From: JACDHG01 sp963811585
Lineage (GTDB): Bacteria > Actinomycetota > Actinomycetes > Propionibacteriales > Nocardioidaceae
NCBI GenBank assembly: GCA_963811585.1
Contig: CAWERR010000006.1
Location: 973,539-1,037,538 of the forward strand
Reading direction: 5' to 3'
Length of the DNA: 64,000 nt
Within the stretch, counting starts at the first letter, position 1, and each line of letters starts with the position of its first letter. A program made the translations under genes and the position numbers. Positions 1 through 10,376 of this stretch are shown piece by piece. The notes under the pieces are model-generated. The model was not told the origin of the DNA and searched no databases. It was given only the letters and a program-made list of their open reading frames with translations.

Positions 1-332
1 AGCCGCTCGATGCCGGCAAGCTCCGAGTCGCGGGAACGATTGGCGTCGACTGCCCGCAACTGAGACTCCAGCGCTGCGTTGGCCGACTCGAGCTCGTCAG
101 TGCGCTCGCGCAGCTCGTGTACGTCGCCGAAGTGGTCGGGCAGGTCGGTGACCGGCCGAAGCGCGCTCGAGGCGCCGTCCTCGAGAGGTCCGAGCACCGC
201 GGCGACCGTCGAGCGCAACGGGTCGACCGGTGAGGCCGACTCGCCGTGCCGGGCGTCGAGCGTGATGATCGTGACGCACGCCAGCACGAGCAGACCGAGC
301 CCCGCGCGGGAATGCCGTGGTGCGGGGTTCAC
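1..332 (-). CDS. mreC: Rod shape-determining protein MreC, N-terminal part (cut by window start)
   Basis: About 110 N-terminal residues are present, read from a GTG at 332. They show a short basic start, one hydrophobic membrane segment (around residues 9-25, including LGLLVLACVTIITLDA), then a linker and a coiled-coil beginning (HELRERTDELESANAALESQ), which is the usual MreC plan. MreC links the cytoplasmic MreB filament to periplasmic wall synthases. It starts two bases after the mreB stop, so the two are probably translationally coupled. The C-terminal beta domains lie outside the window. The raw reading frame is fused to mreB by a single-base insertion in the mreB 3' end, which is not a real fusion. 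Confidence 0.85.
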   Translation of the reverse strand, partial: MNPAPRHSRAGLGLLVLACVTIITLDARHGESASPVDPLRSTVAAVLGPLEDGASSALRPVTDLPDHFGDVHELRERTDELESANAALESQLRAVDANRSRDSELAGIER

Positions 333-334
333 CG

Positions 335-1361
335 TCAGCGCCTCGGCTCTGAGACGAGAACCTGCTGCAACGCCTCGAACTCCTCGACACATTTGCCGGC
401 GCCGAGCGCCACTGAGTCGAGCGGCCCGCTCTGCCACGTGAACCGGCATGCCGGTCTCATGGCGCAGCCGCTCGTCGAGACCACGCAGCAGCGCGCCTCC
501 ACCCGTCAGGACGACCCCGCGATCCATGATGTCGCCCGCGAGCTCGGGCGGGGTCTTGTCGAGGGTGGTGCGCACGGAGTCGACGATCGCGTGGAGGGGT
601 TCCTCGAGGGCTTGGCGGACTTCGGCCGAGGAGATCACGACATTGCGCGGGAGCCCGCTGATCATGTCGCGGCCGCGGATCTCGGCCTCGGGCTCGTCCG
701 GCAGCGGGAACGCCGACCCGATGGCCATCTTGACTTCCTCGGCGGTGCGCTCCCCCAGCATCAGGGAGTACTCCTTCTTCATCCAGGTGATGATCGCCTG
801 GTCGAGGTCGTCTCCGGCCGTGCGGATCGAGAGGCTGGTGACGATGCCGCCGAGGCTGATCACCGCAACCTCCGTGGTGCCTCCGCCGATGTCGACCACC
901 ATGTTGCCCGTGGCCTGGTGGACGGGCAGACCGGCACCGATCGCGGCGGCCATCGGCTCCTCGATGATGTAGACCCGCCGGGCACCAGCCTGGTAGCCAG
1001 CCTCTTTGACCGCGCGCTGCTCGACGGCGGTGATGCCGGAGGGCACACAGACAACGAGACGTGGCTTTGCGAAGTACCGCCGGCGATGGACGCGCTGGAT
1101 GAAGAACCGCAGCATCTGCTCGGTGGCTTCGAAGTCGGCGATCACGCCGTCCTTGAGTGGACGGATCGCGGTGATGCTGTCGGGAGTGCGCCCGATCATC
1201 CGCTTCGCCTCGGCACCCACAGCGAGGATCTCGCGCGTCTGGGTGTTCATCGCGACGACCGACGGCTCGTTGAGCATGACGCCCCGGCCGCGGACGTAGA
1301 CGAGCGTATTGGCGGTGCCGAGATCGACCGCCATGTCGCGGCCGATGATGCTGTTGGCCAT
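335..1361 (-). CDS. mreB: Cell shape-determining actin homologue MreB, with one frameshift
   Basis: Starts MANSIIGRDMAVDLGTANT from ATG 1361 and shows the actin-fold nucleotide motifs: phosphate-1 (DLGTANTLVYV), phosphate-2 (VVDIGGGTTEVAVIS) and the adenosine motif (VVLTGGGALLRGL). MreB polymerises on the inner membrane face and guides lateral wall synthesis. Reconstructed length is about 342 residues, normal for the family. Near base 430 one extra base shifts the frame. Removing it restores the expected C-terminus (about 25 residues ending SEPRR) and a TGA at 335-337. Gene order folC-DUF4233-ndk-(gntPK)-mreB-mreC is typical of Nocardioides relatives apart from the gntPK insertion. Confidence 0.9.
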
Positions 1362-1612
1362 GCCCGACCTGATCCCTTCACGCGCTGTTCGATGCCGCCC
1401 GGCCCCCGTGCTGGGAGACAGGCGTGCCTGCCGCGTACTCAGCGTAAGTTGGGGCGGCGCGTACATCGGGGAGACACTTCGGCGGCCGACGAGATTTCGG
1501 GGCGAAGCGTCGCAGCTCGACAGCAGCTCCGGTTGTCGTCATCAGCCAACTGCGGCATGGTGGGCCGCTCGCACCCGGGTTCGGCCGGGATGATGTGTGG
1601 AGGCTGCTGCCC
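1362..1612. promoter_or_regulatory. Divergent intergenic region between mreB and gntP
   Basis: About 250 bases separate the divergent starts of mreB and gntP, so both promoters should lie here. A Shine-Dalgarno GGAGG at 1599-1603, nine bases before ATG 1613, is the clearest element and decides the gntP start. No gluconate repressor gene or convincing palindromic operator is visible next to it. Confidence 0.4.
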
Positions 1613-3034
1613 ATGGAAGCAATCGAGCCGGCATATTCGACCACCGTTCTGCTGCTGATCGCCGCAGGGGCCGTCGCTTTACTCCTGTTCTTGATCATGC
1701 AGGTCAAGCTGCACGCCTTCGTGTCGCTGGTCTTGGTGAGCGTGCTGACCGCGCTGGCGGCCGGCTTCCCCATCGGCGACATCCCGGATGTCTTGCTCTA
1801 CGGCTTCGCCGACACCATCGGCTCCGTCGCTCTGCTGGTGGGGTTCGGCGTGATGATCGGGCGCTTGCTGGAGGTGACCGGTGGAGCGCAGGTGCTGGCG
1901 GACACACTCATCAACCGGTTCGGTGAGAAGCGGGCACCCCTCGCGCTCGGTGTCGCATCCCTGCTGTTCGGCTTGCCCATTTTCTTCGATGCCGGGCTGG
2001 TCGTCTTCCTCCCGATCATCTTGACGGTCGCCCGCCGCTTCGGCGGCTCGCTGCTCCTCTACGCGTTGCCCGCCGCAGGCGCCTTCGCTGCCATGCACGC
2101 ATTTGTCCCGCCCCACCCAGGACCGGTGGCCGCGGCAGAGCTCCTCGGTGCCGACATAGGCCTAACTTTGGTCGTCGGCATTCCCATCGGCGTCGTGGCC
2201 TGGTACGTCGGCGTGATGCCCCTGTCGCGATATCTCGGAGCCCGGTATGACGTGTCGGTCCCAGACACGTTGTTCGGGGAGGTGAACGACGGGCGTGACG
2301 ACGACGACTCTCGCGAGGGGACTGGAGGCGGCACAACCACGACCCGGACAGCGCCGGCATTCGCAACGGTGCTCAGTATCTTGCTGCTCCCGCTCGTACT
2401 CATCTCGTTCAACACGGTGTTGTCGACGCTGGTCACGGCTGGCGTGCTCGACGAGGGTCAGGAGTGGGCCGACTTCCTGATGCTGCTCGGCGAGACCACT
2501 GTCGCCTTGTTGATCACGGTGCTCGCCGCCATTCTCGTTCTCGGGCGCCCGCACGGGTCGATGGCTGACGTCAGCGCGATCCTCGACAAGGCGCTCGGAC
2601 CGATCTGCTCGATCATCCTGATCACCGGTGCCGGCGGCATGTTCGGCGGTGTCCTCGAGCTCAGTGGGATCGGCGAAGCGTTGAGCACCTCGTTGTCCGA
2701 CCTAGGCATGTCGCTCATCCTGCAGGCCTTCGTGATTTCCACCCTGTTGCGGGTGGCACAAGGCTCAGCCACCGTGGCGCTGACCACCTCGGCTGGCTTG
2801 CTGGCGCCAGCGGTCCAGGATGCAAATCTTGGTGACTTTCAGCTCACCCTGCTGGTGATGGCGATCGCCGCCGGCGCCACTGTGCTGTCACACGTCAACG
2901 ACTCGGGCTTCTGGCTGGTCAGCCGGTTCTTCGAGATGGACGAGAAGACCACCCTGAAGACCTGGACGGTGATGGAGACAACCCTCGGCCTCAGCGCATT
3001 CGCGATTTCGCTCGCGTTGTGGGCAGTCGTATGA
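1613..3034 (+). CDS. gntP: GntP-family gluconate:H+ symporter
   Basis: A 473-residue, strongly hydrophobic protein with about 12 membrane segments. Family hallmarks include the early loop GLPIFFDAGLVVFLPII, then AMHAFVPPHPGP, and near the C-terminus LRVAQGSATVALTTSAG and LSHVNDSGFWLVSRFF. It would import gluconate or a related sugar acid with a proton. ATG 1613 is preferred over the upstream in-frame GTG at 1595 because GGAGG lies at the right distance. The poorly conserved hydrophilic, acidic loop near residues 215-240 is the central cytoplasmic region. It is followed 13 bases later by a gluconate kinase gene, forming an uptake and phosphorylation pair. Confidence 0.92.
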   Translation: MEAIEPAYSTTVLLLIAAGAVALLLFLIMQVKLHAFVSLVLVSVLTALAAGFPIGDIPDVLLYGFADTIGSVALLVGFGVMIGRLLEVTGGAQVLADTLINRFGEKRAPLALGVASLLFGLPIFFDAGLVVFLPIILTVARRFGGSLLLYALPAAGAFAAMHAFVPPHPGPVAAAELLGADIGLTLVVGIPIGVVAWYVGVMPLSRYLGARYDVSVPDTLFGEVNDGRDDDDSREGTGGGTTTTRTAPAFATVLSILLLPLVLISFNTVLSTLVTAGVLDEGQEWADFLMLLGETTVALLITVLAAILVLGRPHGSMADVSAILDKALGPICSIILITGAGGMFGGVLELSGIGEALSTSLSDLGMSLILQAFVISTLLRVAQGSATVALTTSAGLLAPAVQDANLGDFQLTLLVMAIAAGATVLSHVNDSGFWLVSRFFEMDEKTTLKTWTVMETTLGLSAFAISLALWAVV

Positions 3035-3047
3035 CGAGTCGGCGGCC

Positions 3048-3575
3048 GTGAGCATGACGCGGCACATCGTCGTGATGGGGGTGGCCGGTGTGGGAAAGAC
3101 CACCGTTGCAGAGCGACTCGCGGCCGACCTCGACCTGGTGTTCGCTGAAGGCGACGACTTCCACCCACCCGCCAACGTCGAGAAGATGTCGTCCGGAGTC
3201 GCCCTCACCGACGAAGACCGTTGGCCATGGCTCGAAGCCCTCGCGGACTGGACCAGGGAGCAGGGCAGGGGCGGTCGATCGACGGTCCTCTCGTGCTCTG
3301 CCCTCCGGAAGGCATACCGCGACGTCTTGCGCACCGGTGACGCGGACATGTTCTTCATCCACCTGGCGGGCACGCAGGAGTTGCTTCGCCGCCGAATGGA
3401 CGCGCGCCAGCACTTCATGCCAGTGTCGTTGTTGACCTCACAGTTCGACACGTTGGAACCGCTCGAGCCATCCGAGTCTGGGGTGACGATCGACGTGTCG
3501 GCATCGGTCGACGAGGTGGTCAGCGAGGCGGAAGCCGCAGCGCGGGCTGCCCTGGGCGACGTGCGCGACCGCTGA
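3048..3575 (+). CDS. gntK: Gluconokinase
   Basis: A 175-residue kinase from GTG 3048 (an ATG two codons later is possible). The Walker A loop GVAGVGKTT is at residues 11-19, followed by the GntK features EGDDFHPPANVEKMSSG and TDEDRWPWL, then the SCSALRKAYRD segment. It phosphorylates gluconate to 6-phosphogluconate for the pentose phosphate or Entner-Doudoroff route. Its position directly behind gntP supports the substrate. Length matches the thermosensitive/resistant GntK family (about 165-180 residues). No GntR-type regulator is adjacent. Confidence 0.92.
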   Translation: MSMTRHIVVMGVAGVGKTTVAERLAADLDLVFAEGDDFHPPANVEKMSSGVALTDEDRWPWLEALADWTREQGRGGRSTVLSCSALRKAYRDVLRTGDADMFFIHLAGTQELLRRRMDARQHFMPVSLLTSQFDTLEPLEPSESGVTIDVSASVDEVVSEAEAAARAALGDVRDR

Positions 3576-3596
3576 CCGGGAGCTTGGCAGCCAGGC

Positions 3597-4004
3597 TCAG
3601 AGGTCGGGGAACCAGAGGGCCAGCTCGCGCGCAGCTGACTCGGGCGAGTCGGAACCGTGGACGAGGTTCTCGCGGTTGGACAGACTCCAGTCGCCGCGGA
3701 TCGTGCCCGGAGCGGCCTTGCGGCCGTCGGTGGCGCCGTTGAGAGCGCGCACGACCTCGACCGCTTCGTCGCCCTCGACCACCAGAGCCACGAGCGGGCC
3801 GCTCGTCACGAAGTCTCGCAGCGGCGGGTAGAAGTCGCGATCCACGTGTTCGGCGTAGTGCTGGTCGGCGAGCTCCGCAGTGATCGTCCGCTGCTCCATC
3901 GCCACGATCGTGAGGCCCTTGGCCTCGACGCGGGCCAGCACCTGCCCGACCAGGCCGCGGCGTACGGTGTCGGGCTTGAGCAGGAGCAGAGTGCGCTGGG
4001 TCAT
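3597..4004 (-). CDS. ndk: Nucleoside diphosphate kinase
   Basis: A complete 135-residue NDK. It opens MTQRTLLLLKPDTVRRGLVG and carries the catalytic phospho-histidine in NLVHGSDSPESA (His116). It transfers gamma-phosphate between nucleoside tri- and diphosphates. It lies 33 bases downstream of the DUF4233 gene on the same strand, in the conserved actinobacterial order folC-DUF4233-ndk. No frameshift is seen in this gene. Confidence 0.97.
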   Translation of the reverse strand: MTQRTLLLLKPDTVRRGLVGQVLARVEAKGLTIVAMEQRTITAELADQHYAEHVDRDFYPPLRDFVTSGPLVALVVEGDEAVEVVRALNGATDGRKAAPGTIRGDWSLSNRENLVHGSDSPESAARELALWFPDL

Positions 4005-4037
4005 GGCGGCGAGCCTATCCAGCGGTGTGGGCGTTGC

Positions 4038-4387
4038 TCACCGGGACTCGGCGCCTTCAGGCCCTTGCTGGGCCTCGATCTTGCGACCGAGCACGTATGC
4101 CGTCGTGTAGAGGGAGCCGAAGATCGCGCCCAGGGCGAACATCACCGAGACCACGAAGCCGAGTCCGAACGCCGCCACCTGGAGCGCGAAGCCTGCGACA
4201 TACGCCCATTCGGCGCGGAGCATGCCGGCGATAAGGAACGCGGCGACCGCAAGGCCGAGCCCGATGGTGACAGGCGAGCCGGTGTCGACATGTCCTCGAC
4301 GGCGATCAGCACAGGGGTCACGAGCCCGAGGACGATGCCCTCGAAGCCGAGCACCGAGGCGCACATCATCCGACGCGGCGACCTCAC
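4038..4387 (-). CDS. DUF4233 small membrane protein, with one frameshift
   Basis: Reconstructed from GTG 4387 as an about 115-residue membrane protein: RRMMCASVLGFEGIVLGLV at the start, a frameshift near 4290 (one surplus base), then VTIGLGLAVAAFLIAGMLR and further hydrophobic stretches to a charged end (EAQQGPEGAESR). Four membrane segments are plausible. DUF4233 proteins are found immediately after folC in many actinobacteria, and here the GTG overlaps the folC stop as GTGA. Function is not known. The family call rests on neighbourhood plus sequence character. Confidence 0.75.
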
Positions 4388-5761
4388 GACACTCCCCCAC
4401 CCAGCAGGGTGGCGCGCCTCCCCGGCGGTGATGACCGAGCCCGTGACCAGCACCCCCCCGCTCCGAGCGCGAACCCGTCGCGTCGCCGCTCTCGGCGAAC
4501 CCGATCGCCGCCTCGATGGCGTCGTCGAGACGGGGCGCCACCTCGACGCGGTCGCCGCCGAAAACCCGCGAGCGATCTCGGCGAGCGACCTCCGCGGGCA
4601 TCGCCCGGTGCGTGGAGTTCTGGGTGCAGACGATCGTCGCACATCACCGGCTCGAACGCGTCAAGCAGACCGTCGACGTCCTTGTCGGCCATCACGCCGA
4701 CCACGCCGATCGAGCGGGCTGAAGGAGAAGGACTCCTGCACGGCTTCTGACCATCGCCTGGGCGCCGTGCGGGTTGTGCGCCGCGTCGAGCACGACGGTC
4801 GGCGAACGGCGGACGATCTCGAGCCGCGCCGGCGATGTGACCTGTCGCGAACGCCTCGCGCACCGACCTCGAGGTCGAGGCCGCCCTCGAGGCCCGTGCC
4901 CCCGGCGAACGCCTCGACGGCCGCCAAAGCGCAGGCCGCGTTGTGTGCCTGGTGCGCGCCGTAGAGCGGCAGGAAGACTTCGTCGTACGTCGCTCCGAGT
5001 CCTTGGAACGTGACCATCTGGCCGCCCATGCCCGGCACCCGGTCGGTGACGCCGAACTCGCAGCCCTCGCGGGCAACCGTGCTGCCGACCTCGGCCGCTC
5101 GACGCAGTAGGACCTCGGCCGCCTCGACCGGCTGCTGGGCGAGGATGCCGAACGAGCCCGGCTTGAGGATGCCGGCCTTCTCGACGCGCGATGCCGTCCG
5201 GCGAGTCGCCGAGGTAGTCGCTCGTGGTCGACGCCGATCGGCGAGACGACGGCGACGGCGGCGTCGGCGACGTTGGTGCGTCCCAGGTGCCGCCCATGCC
5301 CACCTCGATGACAGCCGCGTCGACCGGGGCGTCGGCAAAGGCCGCGAAGCGCCATGGCGGTGATGAACTCGAAGAACGACAGCGTCGGTGCCCGCCGGAC
5401 CGGTCGATGATCTCGGCGTAAGGCACCACCTCGGCGTAGACCTCGGCGAACCGCTCCTGCGTCACGGGCTGCACCGTCGATGCGTGATGCGCTCGGTCAT
5501 CGACTCGACGTGCGGGCTGGTGAACCGGCCGGTGCGCAGCCCGAGCCCACGGAGCAGCGCGTCGATCATCCGGGACGTCGACGTCTTGCCGTTGGTGCCA
5601 GTCAGGTGGACGACGGGGTAGGCGCGCTCGCGGGTGGCCCAGCAGGTCGCAGAGGGCGGCGATCCGGTCGAGGGAGGGGTCGAGCCTGGTCTCGGGCCAG
5701 CGTGGAGCAGCGCTCGACTCGGCGGCGCGAAATCGCCGGCCTGCGGAGGGTTAGTGGGCAT
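4384..5761 (-). CDS. folC: Bifunctional folylpolyglutamate synthase/dihydrofolate synthase, heavily frameshifted
   Basis: Joining reading frames from ATG 5761 gives a full FolC of about 450 residues. The ATP-binding P-loop VVHLTGTNGKTSTSRMIDAL is near residue 60, followed by TGRFTSPHVESMTERI, the central VIEVGMGGTWDATN and GAHQAHNAACALAAVEAF motifs, and the C-terminal ligase part (VVGVMADKDVDGLLDAFEPV). At least seven single-base shifts are needed, so no continuous open frame exists in the raw sequence. The enzyme adds glutamate to folates. It is transcribed toward ndk, and its TGA overlaps the next gene's GTG. Confidence 0.88.
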
Positions 5762-5950
5762 CGCCCTGGAGTCTAGCTGCCGCTACTGGGCACCCTGCCA
5801 CACCGAGACTGGTTGCTTGGCGTCTCCGGGTCCGTTAGAGCTCGGCGGCGGCGAGTCCTACTCGATCAGCGAACTGTCCAGCTGGCGGATGGCTGGTGGC
5901 GACGTTACTGGTTCGCCGCGGCTACCTGGCCACACGTAAGATTTCCGGCT

Positions 5951-8575
5951 ATGACTGACACGCTCCCCCACCGCGCTCCTGACCCGTCGGCCGCCACGCG
6001 CGGTCGTCGTACCCGAGCGCCGGCGCTGGAGGGGCTCGAGGACAAGTGGAGCGAGGTGTGGGAGGAGCGCCAGGTCTACGCCTTCGACCGCACCAAGTCG
6101 CGCGGCGAGATCTACTCGATCGACACGCCTCCCCCGACGGTGTCAGGCACACTCCACTTCGGCAGCGTCTGCTCCTACACGCAGTGCGACCTGATCGCCC
6201 GCTACCAGCGGATGCGCGGCAAGGAGGTCTTCTACCCGATGGGGTGGGACGACAACGGCCTGCCGACCGAGCGCCGCGTGCAGAACTTCTACGGCGTGCG
6301 CTGCGACCCGACCGTCCCGTACGACGCCGACTTCACAGCCGCCGGAGAAGCCCGACCGCAAGCGGCAGGTGCCGATCAGCGTGGCAACTTCATCGAGCTC
6401 TGCGAGGAGCTGACCAGCGACCGACGAGGTCGCGTTCGAGCAGCTGTTCCGCACGCTCGGGCTCTCGGTCGACTGGTCCCAGCTCTACACGACGATCGGC
6501 GACGCGACGCGCGCTGTGTCGCAGCGCGGGCTTCCTCCGCAACCTGGCCCGTGGTGAGGCCTACCAATCCGCGAGCGCCGACGCTGTGGGACGTGACGTT
6601 CCAGACCGCCGTCGCCCAGGCCGAGCTGGAGGCGCGCGAGTACCCGGGGCACTTCTACCGGGTGGCGTTCGACGGCTCCGGCGGCCCGGCCGGCGGTCCG
6701 TCCACATCGAGACCACCCGGCCCGAGCTGATCGCGGCGTGCGTCGCCCTGATCGCGCATCCCGACGACGAGCGCTATCAAGCCGCTGTTCGGCACGACGG
6801 TTCGCACGCCGGTCTTCGGCGTCGAGGTGCCGGTGGTCGCCCACCCGGCGCCGAGCCCGACAAGGGTGCAGGCATCGCGATGTGCTGCACGTTCGGCGAC
6901 CTGACCGACGTGCAGTGGTGGCGGGAGCTCGCAGCTGCCCGTCCGGGTGATCATCGGTCGCGACGGTCGCATGCTGCGCGAGACGCCGGAGTGGATGGGC
7001 AGCGGGCCGGCGCGCGACGGCATACGAGCAGCTGGCCGGGAAGACGACGTTCAGTGCGCGCGAGGAGATGGCCGACGCTGCTGCGCGAGGCGGGCGACCT
7101 GGAGGGCGACCCGACGCCGACGCAGCGGATGGCGAACTTCTACGAGAACGGCGACAAGCCGCTCGAGATCGTGGCGACCCGTCAGTGGTACATCCGCAAC
7201 GGCGGCCGCGACGCCGGAGCTCGACCGGCGCTGGTCGCGCGCGGCGCGGAGTTGTCGTGGACGCCGTAATACATGCAGCATCGCTACACCAACTGGGTCG
7301 AGGGGCTCAACGGAGACTGGCTGGTCTCGAGGCAGCGGTTCTTCGGCGTGCCGTTCCCGGTCTGGTACCCGGTCGACAGCGACGGCGAGCCGGAGTTCGA
7401 CAAGTGCTTGGTCGCCAGCGAGGACCAGCTGCCGGTGGACCCGGCTGCGCAGCCGCCCTCTGGGTATGACGAGTCGCAGCGCGGCAAGCCTGGCGGCTTC
7501 GTCGCCGACCCCGACGTAATGGACACCTGGGCGACATCGTCGCTGACGCCGCAGATCGCGGGTCGCTGGGAGACCGACCCCGACCTGTTCAGCCGCACGT
7601 TCCCGATGGACCTCTGCAGCCAGGCCCACGACATCATCCGCACGTGGCTGTTCTCCCGCGTCGTGCGGTCGCACTTCGAGCACGGCACTGCTCCGTGGAG
7701 CCACGCGATGATCTCCGGCTTCGTGCTCGACCCCGACCGCAAGAAGATGTCGAAGTCGAAGGGCAACGTCACCGTCCCGACCGAGCTGCTCGAGCGGTAC
7801 GGCTCCGACGCTGTGCGCTGGCGCGCCGGCGCGATGCGCCCCGGCCAGGACTCGGCGTATCGACGAAGGCCCGATGAAGGTCGGGCGGCGGCTGGCGATG
7901 AAGGTGCTCAACGCCTCGAAGTTCGTGCTCAGCATGGGCACTGCCGACCCCGACACGATGCAGCTGACCGAGGCCGTCGACCTGGCCATGATCCGACGGC
8001 TACGCGAGGTCGTCGAGGAGGCGACCGAAGCGTTCGATGCCTATGACTACACCAGCGCTCTCGAGATCACCGAGAAGTTCTTCTGGACGTTCTGCGACGA
8101 CTACGTCGAGCTCGTCAAGGAGCGTGCGTACGGCACTCGCGGAGACGCTGGAGCAGCATCGGCGCGCACCGCACTGACGGCAGCCCTGTCTGTGCAGCTG
8201 CGCCTGCTCGCGCCATTCCTGCCGTTCGTGACCGAGGAGGTCTGGTCGTGGTCGTATGACGGCTCGATCCACCGGACCAGCTGGCCGGTGCCCGACGTCG
8301 ACCTCCCGAGCGTGCCGCAGAACCCTCGCGTCCTGACCGCGGTCGCCGAGGCGCTGGCCGGGGTGCGCGGCGCCAAGTCCGTGGCGAAGGTCTCGATGCG
8401 CACGGAGGTCACCACGGCCACGATCACGGGTCCGGCCGAACGGCTCGCTCTCGTCGAGCGAGGCCTCGACGACCTCAGGGCGGCCGGCCGCATCACTGGA
8501 GACGTGGTGTTCGTCCCGGCCGAGTCCGCCGAAGGCCGCATCACGGTGGTGGCCGAGCTGGTCCCGGCCGACTGA
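5951..8575 (+). CDS. valS: Valyl-tRNA synthetase, frameshifted and with an in-frame stop
   Basis: From ATG 5951 the frames join into an about 860-residue class Ia synthetase of the archaeal/actinobacterial ValS type (GWDDNGLPTERRVQNFYGVR, NWVEGLNGDWLVSRQRFFGV, VMDTWATSSLTPQ, KKMSKSKGN). It charges tRNA-Val. At least eight +1 shifts lie between about 6,340 and 7,870, and a TAA at 7267-7269 interrupts the frame where related proteins usually have an acidic residue. The ATP-binding HIGH signature reads HFGS (GTLHFGSVCSYTQ), so the second histidine is missing. Downstream of 7,874 the frame is clean to the TGA. It is divergent to folC. Confidence 0.88.
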
Positions 8576-8605
8576 CCTGCCCGACTGTCCTGCTCGCTGT
8601 CCTGC

Positions 8606-8725
8606 TCGAACTGGCCGACATCCCGCCGGCCATGACCGCCATCATGTCGGCCACTTCAGCGACAAGTAAGAAAGTGGGCGACACCACGCCGGTCATGGCC
8701 CGCATCTCGTCGGCCACTTCAGCGT
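8606..8725. repeat. Tandem pair of intergenic palindromes (GAAGTGGCCGACAT family)
   Basis: Two consecutive dyads sit between valS and the polyketide operon. The first has arms at 8608-8621 and 8644-8657 (GAACTGGCCGACAT against ATGTCGGCCACTTC, one mismatch) around a 22-base centre. The second, starting near 8671, is less perfect and ends TCGGCCACTTC. The same design recurs as a pair at 25,008-25,117, so this is a dispersed intergenic repeat. It could serve as a terminator or be a REP-like element. The rest of 8,576-8,804 shows nothing recognisable except the following promoter area. Confidence 0.7.
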
Positions 8726-8804
8726 TAGGTGAAGCGAGTCGGACGAATCGGGAGGGCTGGGACGGTCGTCTTCGCGCTGACCGCGTGCGACGTAGGCTCT
8801 GCTC

Positions 8805-9855
8805 GTGACCCGCCTCGTTGCCGTCCATCCGGTGCTACCGCCTCATCGATACCCGCAAGAGGAGATCACCGAGCGGTTCGCAGAGCTGTGCCTCGGCTCG
8901 AGCGAAAAGAAGGACCTCGTACGACGCCTGCACGCCAGCGCTTCCGTGACCACACGACACCTCGCCCTTCCCATCGACGACTACCCGGAGCTCGACCGAC
9001 TTCGGCGCGACCAACGACGCCTTCATCGACCGTGCCGTCGAGCTGGGCAGCGAGGCGGTGCTTGGAGCGCTGACCGAGGCCGGGATGAGGCCCGACGAGG
9101 TCGACCTGATCATCTCCACGACGGTCACCGGGGTCGCCGCGCCGTCGATCGAGGCCCGGATCGCCACCCGCATCGGCCTCCGCCCAGACATCCGCCGCGT
9201 CCCGTTGTTCGGGCTCGGCTGTGTCGCGGGCGCCTCAGGCCTGGCCCGGCTGCACGACTTCCTCGGCGGGACCGATCAGGTGGGCGTGCTGCTGTCGGTG
9301 GAGCTGTGCTCGCTGACAGTGCAGCGCAACGACCCGTCGACCGCCAATCTGGTTGCCAGTGGGCTGTTCGGAGACGGTGCGGCCGCGGTGGTGGCGGTCG
9401 GCGACCGACACGAGGCGGCCGGGATCGACGTACTCGGGTCGCAGGCGCACCTCTACCCAGACACCGGCCGCGCGATGGGATGGGATGTCGGTGCCTCAGG
9501 GCTCAAGATCGTCCTCGGGCCGGAGGTGCCCCAGCTCGTCAGCACCTACCTGGGCGACGATGTCGAGCAGTTCCTCAAAGAGCACGAGCTCGAGATCGCC
9601 GACATCGACGCATGGGTCGCGCACCCAGGCGGCCCGAAGGTCCTGCTCGCGATGCAAGAAGCGCTCGGCCTTCCTGACGACGCTCTCGCCCTCACCTGGA
9701 GCTCGCTGGACCGGATCGGCAACCTGTCGTCGGCCTCGGTGCTGCATGTGCTGCGCGACACGATCGACCAGCGACGCCCACCGCCTGGCAGCCCGGGTCT
9801 GCTGATGGCGATGGGTCCCGGCTTCTGTTCGGAGCTGGTACTGCTGCGATGGTGA
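8805..9855 (+). CDS. Type III polyketide synthase (SrsA-like), one frameshift
   Basis: An about 350-residue chalcone/stilbene-synthase-fold enzyme from GTG 8805. The Cys-His-Asn triad is visible in GLGCVAGASG (Cys), AWVAHPGGPKVLL (His) and RIGNLSSASVLH (Asn). One extra base near 8997 shifts the frame between PELD and FGATNDAF. It condenses malonyl-CoA units onto a starter acyl-CoA. The neighbours, an isoprenylcysteine-methyltransferase-fold protein and an FAD oxidoreductase, match the order of the Streptomyces griseus srsA-srsB-srsC operon for alkylresorcinol-type phenolic lipids. That product is inferred from context, not proven by the sequence. Confidence 0.88.
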
Positions 9856-10368
9856 CGGCATACCTCGGTCCTCGTCGTCGCGGTCGCGCTCGAGCGGGCG
9901 GCCGAGCTGGTCGTCTCGATCCGCCACACCACCGCGATGCGCGCCCGCGGCGGGCGCGAGTACGGCGCGGGACACTACCCGCTGATGGTGCTGCTGCACG
10001 CGTGCCTGCTGGTCGGCTGTGTCGTCGAGGTCGTCGTGGCCGACCGTCCGTTCCTGCCGCTGCTGGGATGGACGATGGTCGTTTTGGTCCTCGCATCGCA
10101 GGGCCTGCGCTGGTGGTGCATCTGGACCCTTGGCGAGCAGTGGAGCACCCGCGTCATCGTCAGTCCGCAGGTGCCGCTCGTGAGTGGTGGGCCGTACCGG
10201 TTCATGCGTCACCCCAACTACGTCGCCGTCGTCGTCGAGGGGGCTGCCCTCCCGCTCGTGCACAGCGCCTGGGTGACCGCGCTTGCGTTCACGATCCTGA
10301 ACGCATGCTTGCTCACGATGCGGATCCGGGTCGAGAACGCCGCTCTTCGTCGCGGCCCCTCCCCCTGA
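9849..10368 (+). CDS. ICMT-family methyltransferase (SrsB-like), one frameshift
   Basis: Starts at ATG 9849, overlapping the polyketide synthase stop by seven bases. After a +1 shift near 9870 it reads as an about 172-residue multi-pass membrane protein with the ICMT signature SGGPYRFMRHPNYVAV and RIRVENAALR. Such proteins bind S-adenosylmethionine and methylate lipophilic substrates at the membrane. In srs-type operons the homologue methylates the phenolic lipid. Its tight coupling to the synthase supports the same role here. Confidence 0.82.
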
Positions 10369-10376
10369 CCGACAGC

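Noticed and set aside
1..1361. A natural MreB-MreC fusion protein
   Set aside because: The continuous frame exists only because of one inserted base near 430. Removing it restores the normal MreB end and a separate mreC start two bases later.
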